Part shown: positions 47,120 through 55,986 of the stretch, one piece after another
Numbering within the stretch: position 1 is the stretch's first letter
How the letters are laid out: the number at the start of each line of letters is the position of its first letter
DNA from: Arsukibacterium sp.
GTDB taxonomy: Bacteria; Pseudomonadota; Gammaproteobacteria; Enterobacterales; Alteromonadaceae
Direction: 5' to 3'
NCBI RefSeq assembly: GCF_018402695.1
Contig: NZ_JAGYIM010000008.1
Location: 165,361 to 229,360, forward strand
Length of the DNA: 64,000 bases
Notes under the pieces: generated by a model
Seen by the model: only the letters and a program-made list of their open reading frames with translations
Database searches by the model: none
Told to the model about the DNA's origin: nothing
Translations under genes and position numbers: made by a program

Positions 47120-47215
47120 TAGTCACCGCAACCTGGCGTTTAATTTCTTGTTTCTGCGCTAATTTAGCAGTAGGCTTGCGTTATCAAATAGCCGTCCATA
47201 CCGCTGAATATAATA

Positions 47216-48607
47216 ATGATGACCGACTTTTCGTTTCAACAGGTGTTTGAAAGCCTGACTTCAAAACTGGCCGCCGTAGTGTTTTACGCCTTTGAAATTA
47301 ATGGTGTTGCTATACCCATGGTATTAATCTGGCTGATTAGTGGGGCATTGGTTTTTACCTGCTATCTCGGTTTTATTAACGTTCGCGGCTTTGGCCATGC
47401 CGTTGGCCTGCTCAAAAATAATAAAAGCAGCGGGGCCAGCGGTGAAATCAGCCCGTTTCAGGCCCTGAGTACCGCCCTGTCGGGTACTGTTGGCACCGGC
47501 AATATTGCCGGCGTCGCGATTGCCATTAGTCTGGGCGGCCCGGGTGCAACCTTCTGGATGATAGTGGCGGGCTTACTCGGTATGTCGACTAAGTTTGTGG
47601 AATGTACCCTGGCAGTAAAGTACCGGCAAATTAACGCCGATGGCAGCGTGTCCGGCGGGCCGATGTACTACATTAAAGCCGCGCTGGATAAATTTAACCT
47701 GCCCCTGACCGGCACGGTGCTGGCAATGGCATTTTCAGTGTTTGTTATTTTTGGTTCGGCCGGTTTTGTCCATGTTAATCAGGGTTTTGTCCAGGTGCAA
47801 TCAGTCACCGGTTTTGATAATGCCTGGCTGTTTGGCGCGGTATATGCGCTACTGGTTGGTGCCGTTATTATTGGTGGTTTAAAAAGTATCGCCCGGGTAA
47901 CCAGTAAACTGGTACCGCTAATGTGCGGCATTTATCTGGCGGCATCTTTACTGGTGATGTTTACACATTTCAGCGCAATACCCTCTGCTCTTTGGTTAAT
48001 TGTCCAGGGCGCCTTTACCCCTGAAGCCGGTTACGGTGGTTTTATTGGTGTGCTTATTCAGGGGTTTCGGCGGGCTGCCTATTCAAATGAAGCAGGTATT
48101 GGTTCCTCGCCTATAGCCCATGCTGCTGCCCAGACTAAGGATCCGGTTAGTCAGGGTTTTGTCGGGTTACTGGAGCCTTTCATTGATACCGTCGTCATTT
48201 GTACCATTACTGCACTGGTAATTATTTTGACCGGCGCTTATCAGACACCGGGGCTGGACGGCGTCCAAATCACCTCGGGCGCTTTTGCCTCAGTCGTCAG
48301 CTGGTTTCCATGGGTTTTAATGGTAGCCCTGTTACTGTTTGGGTTTTCCACGGTGATCAGCTGGTCGTACTATGGTTTAACCGGCTGGCGCTATCTGGTC
48401 GGCCATGACCAGCGACTGACTCAGCTTTATAAAGTGCTGTTTTGTCTTATTGTCTCAATAGGTGCGGTGCCAAACGTGATGGCGGTATTCGATTTTATTG
48501 ATTCAATGATATTTTTAATGGCGGTACCTAATATTCTGGCATTGTATCTGTTGTTGCCAGAAGTAAAAGCAGACTTAAAAGCTTACTGGCAAAAATTACC
48601 CCGCTAG
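47216..48607 (+). CDS. Alanine or glycine:cation symporter (AGCS family)
   Basis: 463 aa, about 11 membrane helices. Family motifs: FQALSTALSGTVGTGNIAGVAIAI, GGPGATFWMIVAGLLGMSTKFVECTLAVKYR, SGGPMYYI, and RAAYSNEAGIGSSPIAHAAA. Sodium- or proton-driven uptake of alanine or glycine. Neighbour of alaA; ald and lrp are also in this window. Confidence 0.95.
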   Translation: MMTDFSFQQVFESLTSKLAAVVFYAFEINGVAIPMVLIWLISGALVFTCYLGFINVRGFGHAVGLLKNNKSSGASGEISPFQALSTALSGTVGTGNIAGVAIAISLGGPGATFWMIVAGLLGMSTKFVECTLAVKYRQINADGSVSGGPMYYIKAALDKFNLPLTGTVLAMAFSVFVIFGSAGFVHVNQGFVQVQSVTGFDNAWLFGAVYALLVGAVIIGGLKSIARVTSKLVPLMCGIYLAASLLVMFTHFSAIPSALWLIVQGAFTPEAGYGGFIGVLIQGFRRAAYSNEAGIGSSPIAHAAAQTKDPVSQGFVGLLEPFIDTVVICTITALVIILTGAYQTPGLDGVQITSGAFASVVSWFPWVLMVALLLFGFSTVISWSYYGLTGWRYLVGHDQRLTQLYKVLFCLIVSIGAVPNVMAVFDFIDSMIFLMAVPNILALYLLLPEVKADLKAYWQKLPR

Positions 48608-48658
48608 CGCCATCCAAAATGGGCTAACGGGTGCTATATCTTTAGCAGGACAGCGGTC

Positions 48659-48985
48659 TCAGGCAGCCTGCTCATCGGCCGGTTTTTTCTCGGCTTTCAA
48701 TGATGTTTTAGCCATTTCGCCTGGTGCGGAAGTTGGTTTTACTGCCGCTTTCGCTGGCTTTTTCGCGCCCAGCGCCACCAGTAATGCCTCTTTATGCTGG
48801 GCCAGATACAAGGCCAGACTTTCGGTTTGCGCGTCGTCGGTTAACAAGCTGCTGGTGTTTAAAAAACTGGCTAATTCATCAGCGGTATCCAGCATTTTGT
48901 CATAGGCATCAGCCTCCGCTTTTGAGGTAAACGTCATTTTCTCTACTCCATTGCGCTCTACAATATATTTAACTACCACTGCCAT
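48659..48985 (-). CDS. yebG: SOS-induced YebG family protein
   Basis: 108 aa. MAVVVKYIVERNGVEKMTFTSKAEADAYDKMLDTADEL aligns with E. coli YebG. The C-terminal 35 residues are a Lys/Ala/Pro tail longer than in E. coli. A LexA-type site lies 24 bases upstream of the start, matching the known DNA-damage control of yebG. Molecular function unknown. Confidence 0.92.
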   Translation of the reverse strand: MAVVVKYIVERNGVEKMTFTSKAEADAYDKMLDTADELASFLNTSSLLTDDAQTESLALYLAQHKEALLVALGAKKPAKAAVKPTSAPGEMAKTSLKAEKKPADEQAA

Positions 48986-49008
48986 TTTGCTGCCCCTGAT
49001 TAATTTTA

Positions 49009-49026
49009 ACTGTTGTTTTATACAGT
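49009..49026. promoter_or_regulatory. LexA (SOS) box between yebG and dgt
   Basis: CTGT-N8-ACAG at 49010-49025 with AT-rich spacer (TGTTTTAT) inside TAACTGTTGTTTTATACAGTATA, close to the gammaproteobacterial LexA consensus. It is 24 bases from the yebG start and 95 from the divergent dGTPase start, so it surely serves yebG and may affect dgt. Confidence 0.88.
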
Positions 49027-49120
49027 ATAATTTAGCCGGTGTCGAGTGCTCGAATTAAAATCAATTGTCGCGTACTATAGCGGGTCTTGCTAAGCTGTTT
49101 TACCATGATTAAGGAAGGTT

Positions 49121-50371
49121 ATGTTAGCAATTTGGTCAGCGCGACATTCTGAAGACAGCCATGACCGGCCAAACGATCAGCGTTCGCCCTGGCAACGCGA
49201 CCGGGCCCGCATTTTACATTCTGCTGCTTTTCGGCGCTTACAATCTAAAACGCAGATTTTAGGTATTGGCCAGAATGATTTTTATCGCACCCGGCTGACC
49301 CACTCATTGGAAGCCGCCCAAATTGGCACAGGTTTAGTCAGCCAGCTGGCGAAAAAATCTGCAGAGGATATTCAGACTATCCTGCCGGATCCTAGCCTGA
49401 TGGAAGCGCTGTGTCTGGCCCATGATATTGGCCATCCGCCGTTTGGTCATGGTGGCGAAACCGCATTGAACTATAAAATGCTGGCAGATGGCGGCTTTGA
49501 AGGCAATGGCCAGACCTTACGGATAGTCGCTAAACTTGAGCCCTACACCCAGCAGCATGGCATGGATTTAGCCAGGCGCACCTTGCTGGGCTTATTAAAA
49601 TACCCGGTATTACAACCCCCATTGCCGGACGTAAGCACCGCAGCTAACCCGCTAAACCTGAACCACTGGAAACCCGCTAAAGCTATCTTTCAGGCCGACG
49701 CCGATATTCTGGACTGGATACTGCAACCATTAAGCACCGCTGACCGCGATATTTTTCAGCAGGTAGATACCCTGGCACAGTCACCTTTTATAAAGTCGCG
49801 CTACAAATCGCTTGATGCGTCTATTATGGAGCTGGCAGATGATATCGCTTACGGCGTGCATGACTTAGAGGATGCCATTGTGCTGGGTAATGTCAGCTAC
49901 AGTCAGTGGCAGCACTACACCGGGGATGACATGCAGCAACTGGGCGCCAAATTATTCAGTAGTGAGCATCATATCCGAAAAGATGCCATAGGCGCCCTGG
50001 TTAACCGGCTTATTACTTCGGTAGAGGTGTATCAGGCGCTGCCGCAAGCCACAGAGCCGCTAATCCGTTATAACGCCCGCTTACCGGGCGCCGAAACTGC
50101 CCTGCTGCACAGCCTGAAACAACTGGTATTTAACTGTGTTATTCGCCAGCCATTAATTCAGCAGTCACGGTTTCGTTGCCAGAATATGTTATTGCAGCTG
50201 TTTGATGCTTTTGCCTCCGATCCAAGCCGCTTGTTGCCACTTAACACCCAACAGCGTTGGCACAGCGCCAGTGAGCATGGCCAGGGTATGCGGGTAATTT
50301 GTGATTACATTTCCGGCATGACTGACGATTACGCTGAGCGGATGCATAAAACCCTGTTCGGGCCTTTCTGA
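49121..50371 (+). CDS. dgt: dGTP triphosphohydrolase-like HD-domain protein
   Basis: 416 aa. HD-domain metal ligands: RTRLTHSLEAAQIG, CLAHDIGHPPFGHGGE and MELADDIAYGVHDLED. RILHSAAFRRLQSKTQIL marks the dGTPase type. Hydrolyses dNTPs to nucleoside and triphosphate. AAGGAAGG upstream of the ATG. Short form (E. coli Dgt is 505 aa), class of Dgt-like proteins. Divergent from SOS-controlled yebG. Confidence 0.93.
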   Translation: MLAIWSARHSEDSHDRPNDQRSPWQRDRARILHSAAFRRLQSKTQILGIGQNDFYRTRLTHSLEAAQIGTGLVSQLAKKSAEDIQTILPDPSLMEALCLAHDIGHPPFGHGGETALNYKMLADGGFEGNGQTLRIVAKLEPYTQQHGMDLARRTLLGLLKYPVLQPPLPDVSTAANPLNLNHWKPAKAIFQADADILDWILQPLSTADRDIFQQVDTLAQSPFIKSRYKSLDASIMELADDIAYGVHDLEDAIVLGNVSYSQWQHYTGDDMQQLGAKLFSSEHHIRKDAIGALVNRLITSVEVYQALPQATEPLIRYNARLPGAETALLHSLKQLVFNCVIRQPLIQQSRFRCQNMLLQLFDAFASDPSRLLPLNTQQRWHSASEHGQGMRVICDYISGMTDDYAERMHKTLFGPF

Positions 50372-50418
50372 ACAAAGGTCGCTTAACTGTTTACCTGTAA
50401 CTGGAGAACTCCGCAGTT

Positions 50419-51456
50419 TTGAATACACTTCGTGTGCTGGCCGGCCCCGGTGCCATGGCCCATATTAACCAACATGGCCTGCAGGCCGATGATATCAGCG
50501 TAATGGTCGGTGCCAGTGGTGGCCCCAAATGGTTCAGCCTGTATGGTCTGGATCAGTACCTGCTGGCGGAGTTTTTTAAAGGACGCACTAAGCCACTGCA
50601 TTTACTCGGCAGTTCGGCCGGCGCCTGGCGCTTTGCCTGCTATGCCCAGGCCGATCCGGTTGCTGCCTCACAGCGCTTTGCCAAAGCTTACTCGACCATC
50701 TGCTACCCTGCCGGCGCAGATATTAACGAAGTCACCCGCATTTCAGCAGCAATCATTGACGAGGTATTCCAAAGCGAACAGCAGTTAACCGAGGTGCTGG
50801 ACAATCCAGTAATGAAGCTGAACCTGATCGTTGCTAAAGCCAAAGGGATCAACCGTAGCCAGCGCAAGTTATGGCAGGCAGCCGGGTTAACCCTTGCTGC
50901 CGGCGCCAATTTGCTGAACCGGCGCAACCTGCAGCACTTTTATCAGCGGGTACAGTTTTACCCAGAGCATAGCCCGGCGCCCTTTCATCGTTATACCGGC
51001 CTGCCGACCCAGCATGTGCCATTAAGTCAGGCAAACTTGCGCCAGGCAGTAATGGCCAGCGGCTCTATTCCGTTGGTATTGTCACCGGTAAAAGACATCG
51101 CCGGAGCCGGCCCGGGCCTGTATTATGATGGTGGCATTACCGACTATCATTTCGACCTGCCGTTCAGTAGTCACGGCCTGGTACTATATCCGCACTTTTA
51201 CCCTCACCTTACTCCGGGCTGGTTCGATAAAGCGTTAAAATGGCGCAAAGCAAAAGCCGCGCATTTACATAATGTCGTGCTGCTTTGCCCCAGTGCCAGC
51301 TGGGTAGCCAGCTTACCCAATGGTAAAATACCCGACAGAAACGACTTTAAGCTCAGTGACGCGCAGCGGTTAACTAACTGGCAAATTGTGCTGGAACGCT
51401 CTCATGAACTGGCCACGGCATTTGCCCGCGGCCAGTATCAATTGGAAGCCTTATAA
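50419..51456 (+). CDS. Patatin-like phospholipase family protein
   Basis: 345 aa from a TTG (GGAG 12 bases upstream; an ATG at 50455 is the alternative). GASGGPKWF forms the oxyanion loop, GSSAGAW the nucleophile elbow, and YYDGGITDYHFDLPF the Asp of the Ser-Asp dyad. No signal peptide. Likely a lipid acyl hydrolase; the substrate is unknown. Downstream of dgt by 47 bases. Confidence 0.85.
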   Translation: MNTLRVLAGPGAMAHINQHGLQADDISVMVGASGGPKWFSLYGLDQYLLAEFFKGRTKPLHLLGSSAGAWRFACYAQADPVAASQRFAKAYSTICYPAGADINEVTRISAAIIDEVFQSEQQLTEVLDNPVMKLNLIVAKAKGINRSQRKLWQAAGLTLAAGANLLNRRNLQHFYQRVQFYPEHSPAPFHRYTGLPTQHVPLSQANLRQAVMASGSIPLVLSPVKDIAGAGPGLYYDGGITDYHFDLPFSSHGLVLYPHFYPHLTPGWFDKALKWRKAKAAHLHNVVLLCPSASWVASLPNGKIPDRNDFKLSDAQRLTNWQIVLERSHELATAFARGQYQLEAL

Positions 51457-51482
51457 CGGCATAGGCTAAATAATTGCTGGGG

Positions 51483-52856
51483 TTAGTTATTCGCCGATGT
51501 TTCTTTATCTGCCTCAGCTGTTGTCGCAGTTAATGGCGTAATGCTGAACTTAGTAGGCACAATATCCAGCTTTACCCCGAACGCACTGCCGCTATCGAGC
51601 AAGCCATCAAGGTATTGCCAGTAACCGGTCGTGTAGTCATCCTGACTAAAGCGCAGGGTAAAGCCCACTCCGTCACCCTGATGCAGATAGCTGACAACTT
51701 CCTTTGTGCCTTTATTATCAACCAGGTCAAAGGTCAGCATGTCTTTTAATCTGCTATTGCGGCTAAACACGCCTGATACCACCGGTTTTGCCAGGTTAAG
51801 ATACTCGTGACCAACAGTGGCTGATTTCAGCGGGTTCGCCACAAACTGCTCGGTATCAAAATGATAATGATCCCCGCCCTGCATGACGCTAACCCGCACA
51901 TTTTCAATATGATAACCATGGGGGTTGTCAACCCGTCTGGCGTTAGAAACATCTATTGCCGTAACAGCGCCAGCACCAATCGCCTGAGCACTGTTGTTAT
52001 GCGCGGTGTAAACCAGCGCAGTATTTTCATCAATACCAAAGCCCATCGGGTAGGTGGTTTTATTGAGTTCTGCTGCTACAATCAGGCGGCCAAAACGGGC
52101 CTTGCGATCAAAATGCTGATCAATAATTGCATGCGGGAAAAACCCCAACCCCCGCGCCAGCATTAACGGCCCGTTTTCCTGATCCTGCATCCCATTGTAG
52201 CTTTCAGTAGTGCCCTCAGTAAGTGCGCCCCAGGAATCCCCGGCAGCAATCATCACATCGCTCATCATGGCAGCGCCGGCGCTGGTGCCCCCTACTACGC
52301 CACCTCGCTGATAAAGGGCCCAAATCGCTTCCAGCAACACCGACTGCTGACCGTCAGGCGCCAGTGTCGCGGTAATATTCAGCTGATCACCCCCTAAAAA
52401 CCAGACGGCGGTGTACTGGCTAAGCTGTTCAGCCAGCTTAATATCGGTTGCGCCACGACGCCACTGACTCTCATCGACATCTTTGCTGCTTTTGTCATCA
52501 CTAACGGCCACCGGGAACAAGGTCATCTGATCTTCATCCAGGCCATAACGCTGCATATCATCCTGAAATTGCTTAAAATACTTTACCGGTTGGCCACTGG
52601 CGGCCGGAATAACCGCTATCCGCGCCTGCAGCTCACCGCCGGCCAATTCAATAAACCGCTGGTATACTTCGGCGTTTGACCCTGCCAGCGCGCCCCCCAC
52701 CAACACCAGGGACCCTTTATCTACCGCTGGTTTTGGCTCAGGTATGTCGGCTTCAGTGCAACCGAATAACAGGCCTAAACTTAAAGCTGAAACCGGAATT
52801 GAAATAAATGTGTGCCTTATTTTGTGTTTATATGTGTACTTCGCTGAGTGCTTCAC
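51483..52856 (-). CDS. Lipoprotein with cyanophycinase-like (S51) peptidase domain
   Basis: 457 aa, GTG start with GGAG eight bases upstream. Lipobox LLFGC gives a lipid anchor. S51 features: GSLVLVGGALAG, ARIAVIPAASGQP, AVWFLGGDQLN and the nucleophile GGTSAGAAMMSD. A C-terminal beta domain of about 150 residues is extra. True cyanophycin substrate is unproven; related enzymes cut Asp-type dipeptides. Confidence 0.88.
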   Translation of the reverse strand: MKHSAKYTYKHKIRHTFISIPVSALSLGLLFGCTEADIPEPKPAVDKGSLVLVGGALAGSNAEVYQRFIELAGGELQARIAVIPAASGQPVKYFKQFQDDMQRYGLDEDQMTLFPVAVSDDKSSKDVDESQWRRGATDIKLAEQLSQYTAVWFLGGDQLNITATLAPDGQQSVLLEAIWALYQRGGVVGGTSAGAAMMSDVMIAAGDSWGALTEGTTESYNGMQDQENGPLMLARGLGFFPHAIIDQHFDRKARFGRLIVAAELNKTTYPMGFGIDENTALVYTAHNNSAQAIGAGAVTAIDVSNARRVDNPHGYHIENVRVSVMQGGDHYHFDTEQFVANPLKSATVGHEYLNLAKPVVSGVFSRNSRLKDMLTFDLVDNKGTKEVVSYLHQGDGVGFTLRFSQDDYTTGYWQYLDGLLDSGSAFGVKLDIVPTKFSITPLTATTAEADKETSANN

Positions 52857-53047
52857 CAGATTTGCTCCATCTTTATGCTTTTAGTATTTTTGCTTTTTAG
52901 TCTGTTAGCGGGCAGTTATTTTTATTGTGGCCCACCGCACAGAGTACCAGATTTAAACTGGTAAGGTCACTCACTTAGCAGTAAGCTGGGGCTATACTAC
53001 ATTTTTAACTCAGCAATAAGATCAACGCTGTACCGGAGGTTTTTGCC

Positions 53048-53446
53048 ATGCTTAGTTCGCTGTTACTCACCCTGTTTATCGCCATGCTACTGCCCTTTTT
53101 AGCCAAAGCCCCACTGGCCTTTGCCATGCAAAAAGCCGGCGGCTATGACAACAACAACCCCAGAGAGCAGCAAGCTGCGCTAAAAGGCTTCGGCCAGCGC
53201 GCCAACGCCGCCCACTACAACAGTTTTGAAGCCCTGATTATTTATGGCTGTGCAGTATTAACTGCCATCGCAGCTGGCGCAGGCACCGTAGATAACACCA
53301 CGGTAATACTAGGCTGGGTATTTATCGCCAGCCGCATCCTGTATTTACTGTGCTATTGGCTCGATTACGCCACTCCCCGCTCCACCATCTGGCTGGTAGG
53401 CATGATAGCGGCGTTTAGCATGGCTGGCCGAGCGATGTTGGGATGA
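53048..53446 (+). CDS. MAPEG family membrane protein
   Basis: 132 aa with four membrane helices; ALKGFGQRANAAHYNSFEALIIYG and RILYLLCYWLDYATPRSTIW are family patterns. GGAGG eight bases before the ATG. Members act in glutathione or eicosanoid-like chemistry; the bacterial role is unclear. Last core-type gene before the accessory region. Confidence 0.88.
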   Translation: MLSSLLLTLFIAMLLPFLAKAPLAFAMQKAGGYDNNNPREQQAALKGFGQRANAAHYNSFEALIIYGCAVLTAIAAGAGTVDNTTVILGWVFIASRILYLLCYWLDYATPRSTIWLVGMIAAFSMAGRAMLG

Positions 53447-53450
53447 TTCT

Positions 53451-53759
53451 TTAAACGGTATCAATTATTTTCTTGATGCCGTTGCTTATGTATTTAAGTA
53501 GAAGTTCTTTCTGAGCCACACTTGCATTCATAGATGGTAGCAACCCCGATAAATCAATATCCTTAACCAAGAAGTAGCAGTTTATATGCTCTGAGATGAT
53601 TTTTAACTTGTTAACATCGTATAAATTTAACAGTTTGCGCTGATGGTTATCAGACCAGTTGAAGTCTTCATTAACACTCTCGAACTGAAAAGGATAAAGT
53701 ACTAGCGCCAATGCACTGGAATTTGTTGCAGACTTGGCTTTCGTCAATTCAACTGTCAT
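53451..53759 (-). CDS. Hypothetical protein, orphan ORF at island edge
   Basis: 102 aa from the ATG at 53759, which overlaps the upstream ORF stop (ATGA). Lower GC than the flanking core genes. No signal peptide or membrane helix; Leu/Ile/Lys-rich (IISEHINCYFLVKDIDLSGLL). No family recognised. Its position, strand and coupling suggest a displaced effector/immunity cassette of the rhs locus, which is inference. Confidence 0.5.
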   Translation of the reverse strand: MTVELTKAKSATNSSALALVLYPFQFESVNEDFNWSDNHQRKLLNLYDVNKLKIISEHINCYFLVKDIDLSGLLPSMNASVAQKELLLKYISNGIKKIIDTV

Positions 53760-53980
53760 AAATTTTCGCAACTATTTTTTGCAATGATCTTTTGTAATGC
53801 TTGCTCTAACATCCTGATGAATTTCTCTGCCCGTTCTGGATTGCTGTAATCTTGCAGAGCAATGGCATAATCAACAGAATCAAAATGTGAGATGGAATTA
53901 ATGACGTTCAGCAAATTGGACACCTCATTTTTGAACCGGACTAAATGACTTGGACAGGCACTAAATAACAACCCCGACAT
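53756..53980 (-). CDS. Hypothetical protein, probably 5'-truncated by repeats
   Basis: 74 codons, but the first 13 or so are encoded by the 44-50 bp repeat DNA, so the original N-terminus is likely lost. Downstream residues (SISHFDSVDYAIALQDYSNPERAEKFIRMLEQALQKII) look like a helical protein end. A TTG with GAGG upstream near residue 23 is an alternative start. Translationally coupled to the next ORF. Confidence 0.4.
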   Translation of the reverse strand: MSGLLFSACPSHLVRFKNEVSNLLNVINSISHFDSVDYAIALQDYSNPERAEKFIRMLEQALQKIIAKNSCENL

Positions 53981-54087
53981 CCCGACAAATGACTTGGACA
54001 GGCACTAAATAACAACCTCAACATCCAAAATCTGACAAATGACTTGGACAGGCACTAAATAACAACCTCAACATCCAAAATCTTGAC
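53943..54087. repeat. Three tandem copies of a 44-50 bp repeat
   Basis: Units begin at 53943, 53987 and 54037 with AAATGACTTGGACAGGCACTAAATAACAACC and end in CTGAC/CTTGAC; the first unit is 6 bases shorter. Directly upstream of the Y1 transposase. They contain GACAGGCAC, which recurs inverted downstream of the transposase. Confidence 0.9.
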
Positions 54088-54143
54088 AGCCTGCCAAACG
54101 GCAACTAGCTTTACTGTATATTTAAACAGTCATCAGGTGTGGT

Positions 54144-55109
54144 ATGCCCAGACCCCGCAAAGCCCTCATCGCTGTCGAGGAAACACCTTACTACCATGTC
54201 ATCTCCCGCTGTGTGCGCAGGTCTTTTTTGTGCGGCATGGACAGTGAGACGGGTGAAAATTACGAACACCGCCGGACCTGGATTGAGCAGCGCATTCGCT
54301 TGCTGGCTTCACTGTTTGCTATCGACATTTGTGCCTACGCGATTATGTCTAACCATTTGCACATCGTGGTTAAACTCCAGCCAGAGCAGGCAAAGGACTG
54401 GAATACTCAAGACGTGCTGTTGCGCTGGACCAGTCTTTTTAAGGGAACGCTGCTGGTGCAACGTTATCTGGCCGGCAGTGCTCTCAGTGCCGCCGAGCTG
54501 GACACCGTAAACAGTTGTGTCGAGGTCTATCGCCAGCGCCTGACCAGCCTCAGTTGGTTTATGAAATGCCTTAACGAGCCCATTGCCCGTCAAGCCAATC
54601 AGGAAGATGGTTGCACCGGCCACTTCTGGGAGGCCAGATTTAAATCCCAGGCATTACTGACCGAAGAGGCTCTGCTATCCTGCATGGCCTATGTTGACCT
54701 GAACCCGGTTCGCGCTAACATTGCAGAAACACCGGAAGGCTCAGACTACACCAGCATCAAAGAGCGGCTAACACCAACATTTAATTTGGCACACGCCATT
54801 GCCGAACAAACCCGGCAAGGTAACATTCAACACTTCAGCCACGCACTCAAGCCCTTACTGCCTTTTGAAGGGGCGCAGGTTGAACAGCTGCAACAGGGTA
54901 TTTTGTTCAGTCTGAAAGATTATCTTCAGCTGCTGGACTACACCAGCCGTGCTATCCGGCCAAGCCAACCCGGTAGCACTGTCAACCCGTTGCCGCCTAT
55001 CCTGCAGCGGATCAATCTCGGCCAACAAGACTGGCTGGCACGCGCCACCCAATTCGAAGCGCGCTACAATACACACTTTAGCCGACGCGCCCACCGAGAC
55101 ACCGCCTGA
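54144..55109 (+). CDS. Y1-family transposase, REP-associated (RAYT) type
   Basis: 321 aa. N-terminal PRPRKALIAVEETPYYHVISRCVRR; HUH motif in AIMSNHLHIVVKL; the Y1 tyrosine context CMAYVDLNPVRANIAETPEGSDYTSI. These are IS200-like single-strand transposases that mobilise or spread short palindromic repeats. Larger than IS200 TnpA (about 150 aa), as is usual for the family in marine gammaproteobacteria. On the opposite strand to the rhs genes it separates. Confidence 0.9.
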   Translation: MPRPRKALIAVEETPYYHVISRCVRRSFLCGMDSETGENYEHRRTWIEQRIRLLASLFAIDICAYAIMSNHLHIVVKLQPEQAKDWNTQDVLLRWTSLFKGTLLVQRYLAGSALSAAELDTVNSCVEVYRQRLTSLSWFMKCLNEPIARQANQEDGCTGHFWEARFKSQALLTEEALLSCMAYVDLNPVRANIAETPEGSDYTSIKERLTPTFNLAHAIAEQTRQGNIQHFSHALKPLLPFEGAQVEQLQQGILFSLKDYLQLLDYTSRAIRPSQPGSTVNPLPPILQRINLGQQDWLARATQFEARYNTHFSRRAHRDTA

Positions 55110-55580
55110 CATATTTCGCAAGTCCTCAATAACAATATTTTCCTGCCGCGAACGTGCGTTCCTGAGCTGTCATACCTGAAAGTGCCACAAAATCACATCA
55201 GGCACGATCATTTGCCCTGTTAAAGCCCTCTGCCACTATTCATCTTGTGTTGAATTAGCTCTGCATACACAGCAACATCAGTATTTGATGGCGTGATTGC
55301 CTATCCCCTCTCAGTTGTGCCTGTCTTAGATCTCTTACCGAGACACCGCCTGAGATATTTCTCCGGTCCTCAATAACAATATTTACCTGCCGTGAACGTG
55401 CGTTCCTGAGCTGTCATACCTGAAAGTGCCACAAAATCATATCAGGCACGATCATTTGCCCTACTGGAGCCGTCTGCCACTGTTCTTCTTCCGTCACATT
55501 AGTTTTGTATATAAACAACATCTGTATGTGATGGCGAGATTGCCTAAAACTTCTCAATTGTGCCTGTCTTCTATCTGCTA
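55093..55580. repeat. 244-bp tandem duplication downstream of the transposase
   Basis: Copy 1 is 55093-55336 and copy 2 is 55337-55580. Both begin ACCGAGACACCGCCTGA, which in copy 1 is the last codons and stop of the transposase, and both contain AACGTGCGTTCCTGAGCTG and TCAGGCACGATCATTTGCCC. Divergence is highest in the second half. The stretch from 55110 to 55590 contains no other gene. Confidence 0.88.
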
Positions 55581-55590
55581 TTGGAATTTA

Positions 55591-55986
55591 TTAACTAAAT
55601 TGTTTAATTACACCATCGATAATATTAGGGTCTGGTTTGTAGTCATACTTTAGAACGTTATATATCAAAGAGGTCTTAAAGTAGTAGACAGTGGCATCTG
55701 TTTTAAGAATTACTTCTGCCTCAGCAAGAGATATGTGTTCATCGTTCCATTCAAATATACATTTATCTGGGTATCCAGATACTTTTGAAACAGCAATATG
55801 CCTCCTAAGATTGACCAGCAAGCCCTGACGATAACACTTTACTAATGCACTAATTAACATTGCCTTAAGTTCAGTTTCTTCAGTAGTAAAAATTTGGTCT
55901 GGTAAATAATCGGGAATATAGATTTCATTGCTATCATGAATGTAAATTCCACCCGGTGAACTACCAAATATCAAGCTTTTATCCAT
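55591..55986 (-). CDS. Putative immunity protein for the Rhs C-terminal domain
   Basis: 131 aa, AT-rich, no signal peptide. Its ATG lies 16 bases inside the end of the rhs frame (toxin stop TGA at 55971-55973), the tight coupling expected for cognate immunity. Predicted mixed alpha/beta; no family recognised. The function is inferred only from position, size and coupling. Confidence 0.65.
   Translation of the reverse strand: MDKSLIFGSSPGGIYIHDSNEIYIPDYLPDQIFTTEETELKAMLISALVKCYRQGLLVNLRRHIAVSKVSGYPDKCIFEWNDEHISLAEAEVILKTDATVYYFKTSLIYNVLKYDYKPDPNIIDGVIKQFS

Larger units (their letters stand above)
53943..55580. mobile_element. Y1-transposase element with flanking repeats
   Basis: Transposase gene bracketed by the triple repeat on the left and the 244 bp duplication on the right. 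GACAGGCAC (53953-53961) on the left and GTGCCTGTC (55317-55325 and 55560-55568) on the right form short inverted ends. No target-site duplication was established; the boundaries are an estimate. Confidence 0.5.

Noticed and set aside
53943-54087. Possible CRISPR array
   Set aside because: Three units follow each other with no unique spacers, and no cas genes are present; this is a simple tandem repeat.
54139-54510. Second frame inside the transposase gene
   Set aside because: Starts five bases before the real ATG in another frame; the Cys/Trp-rich product is a typical shadow.
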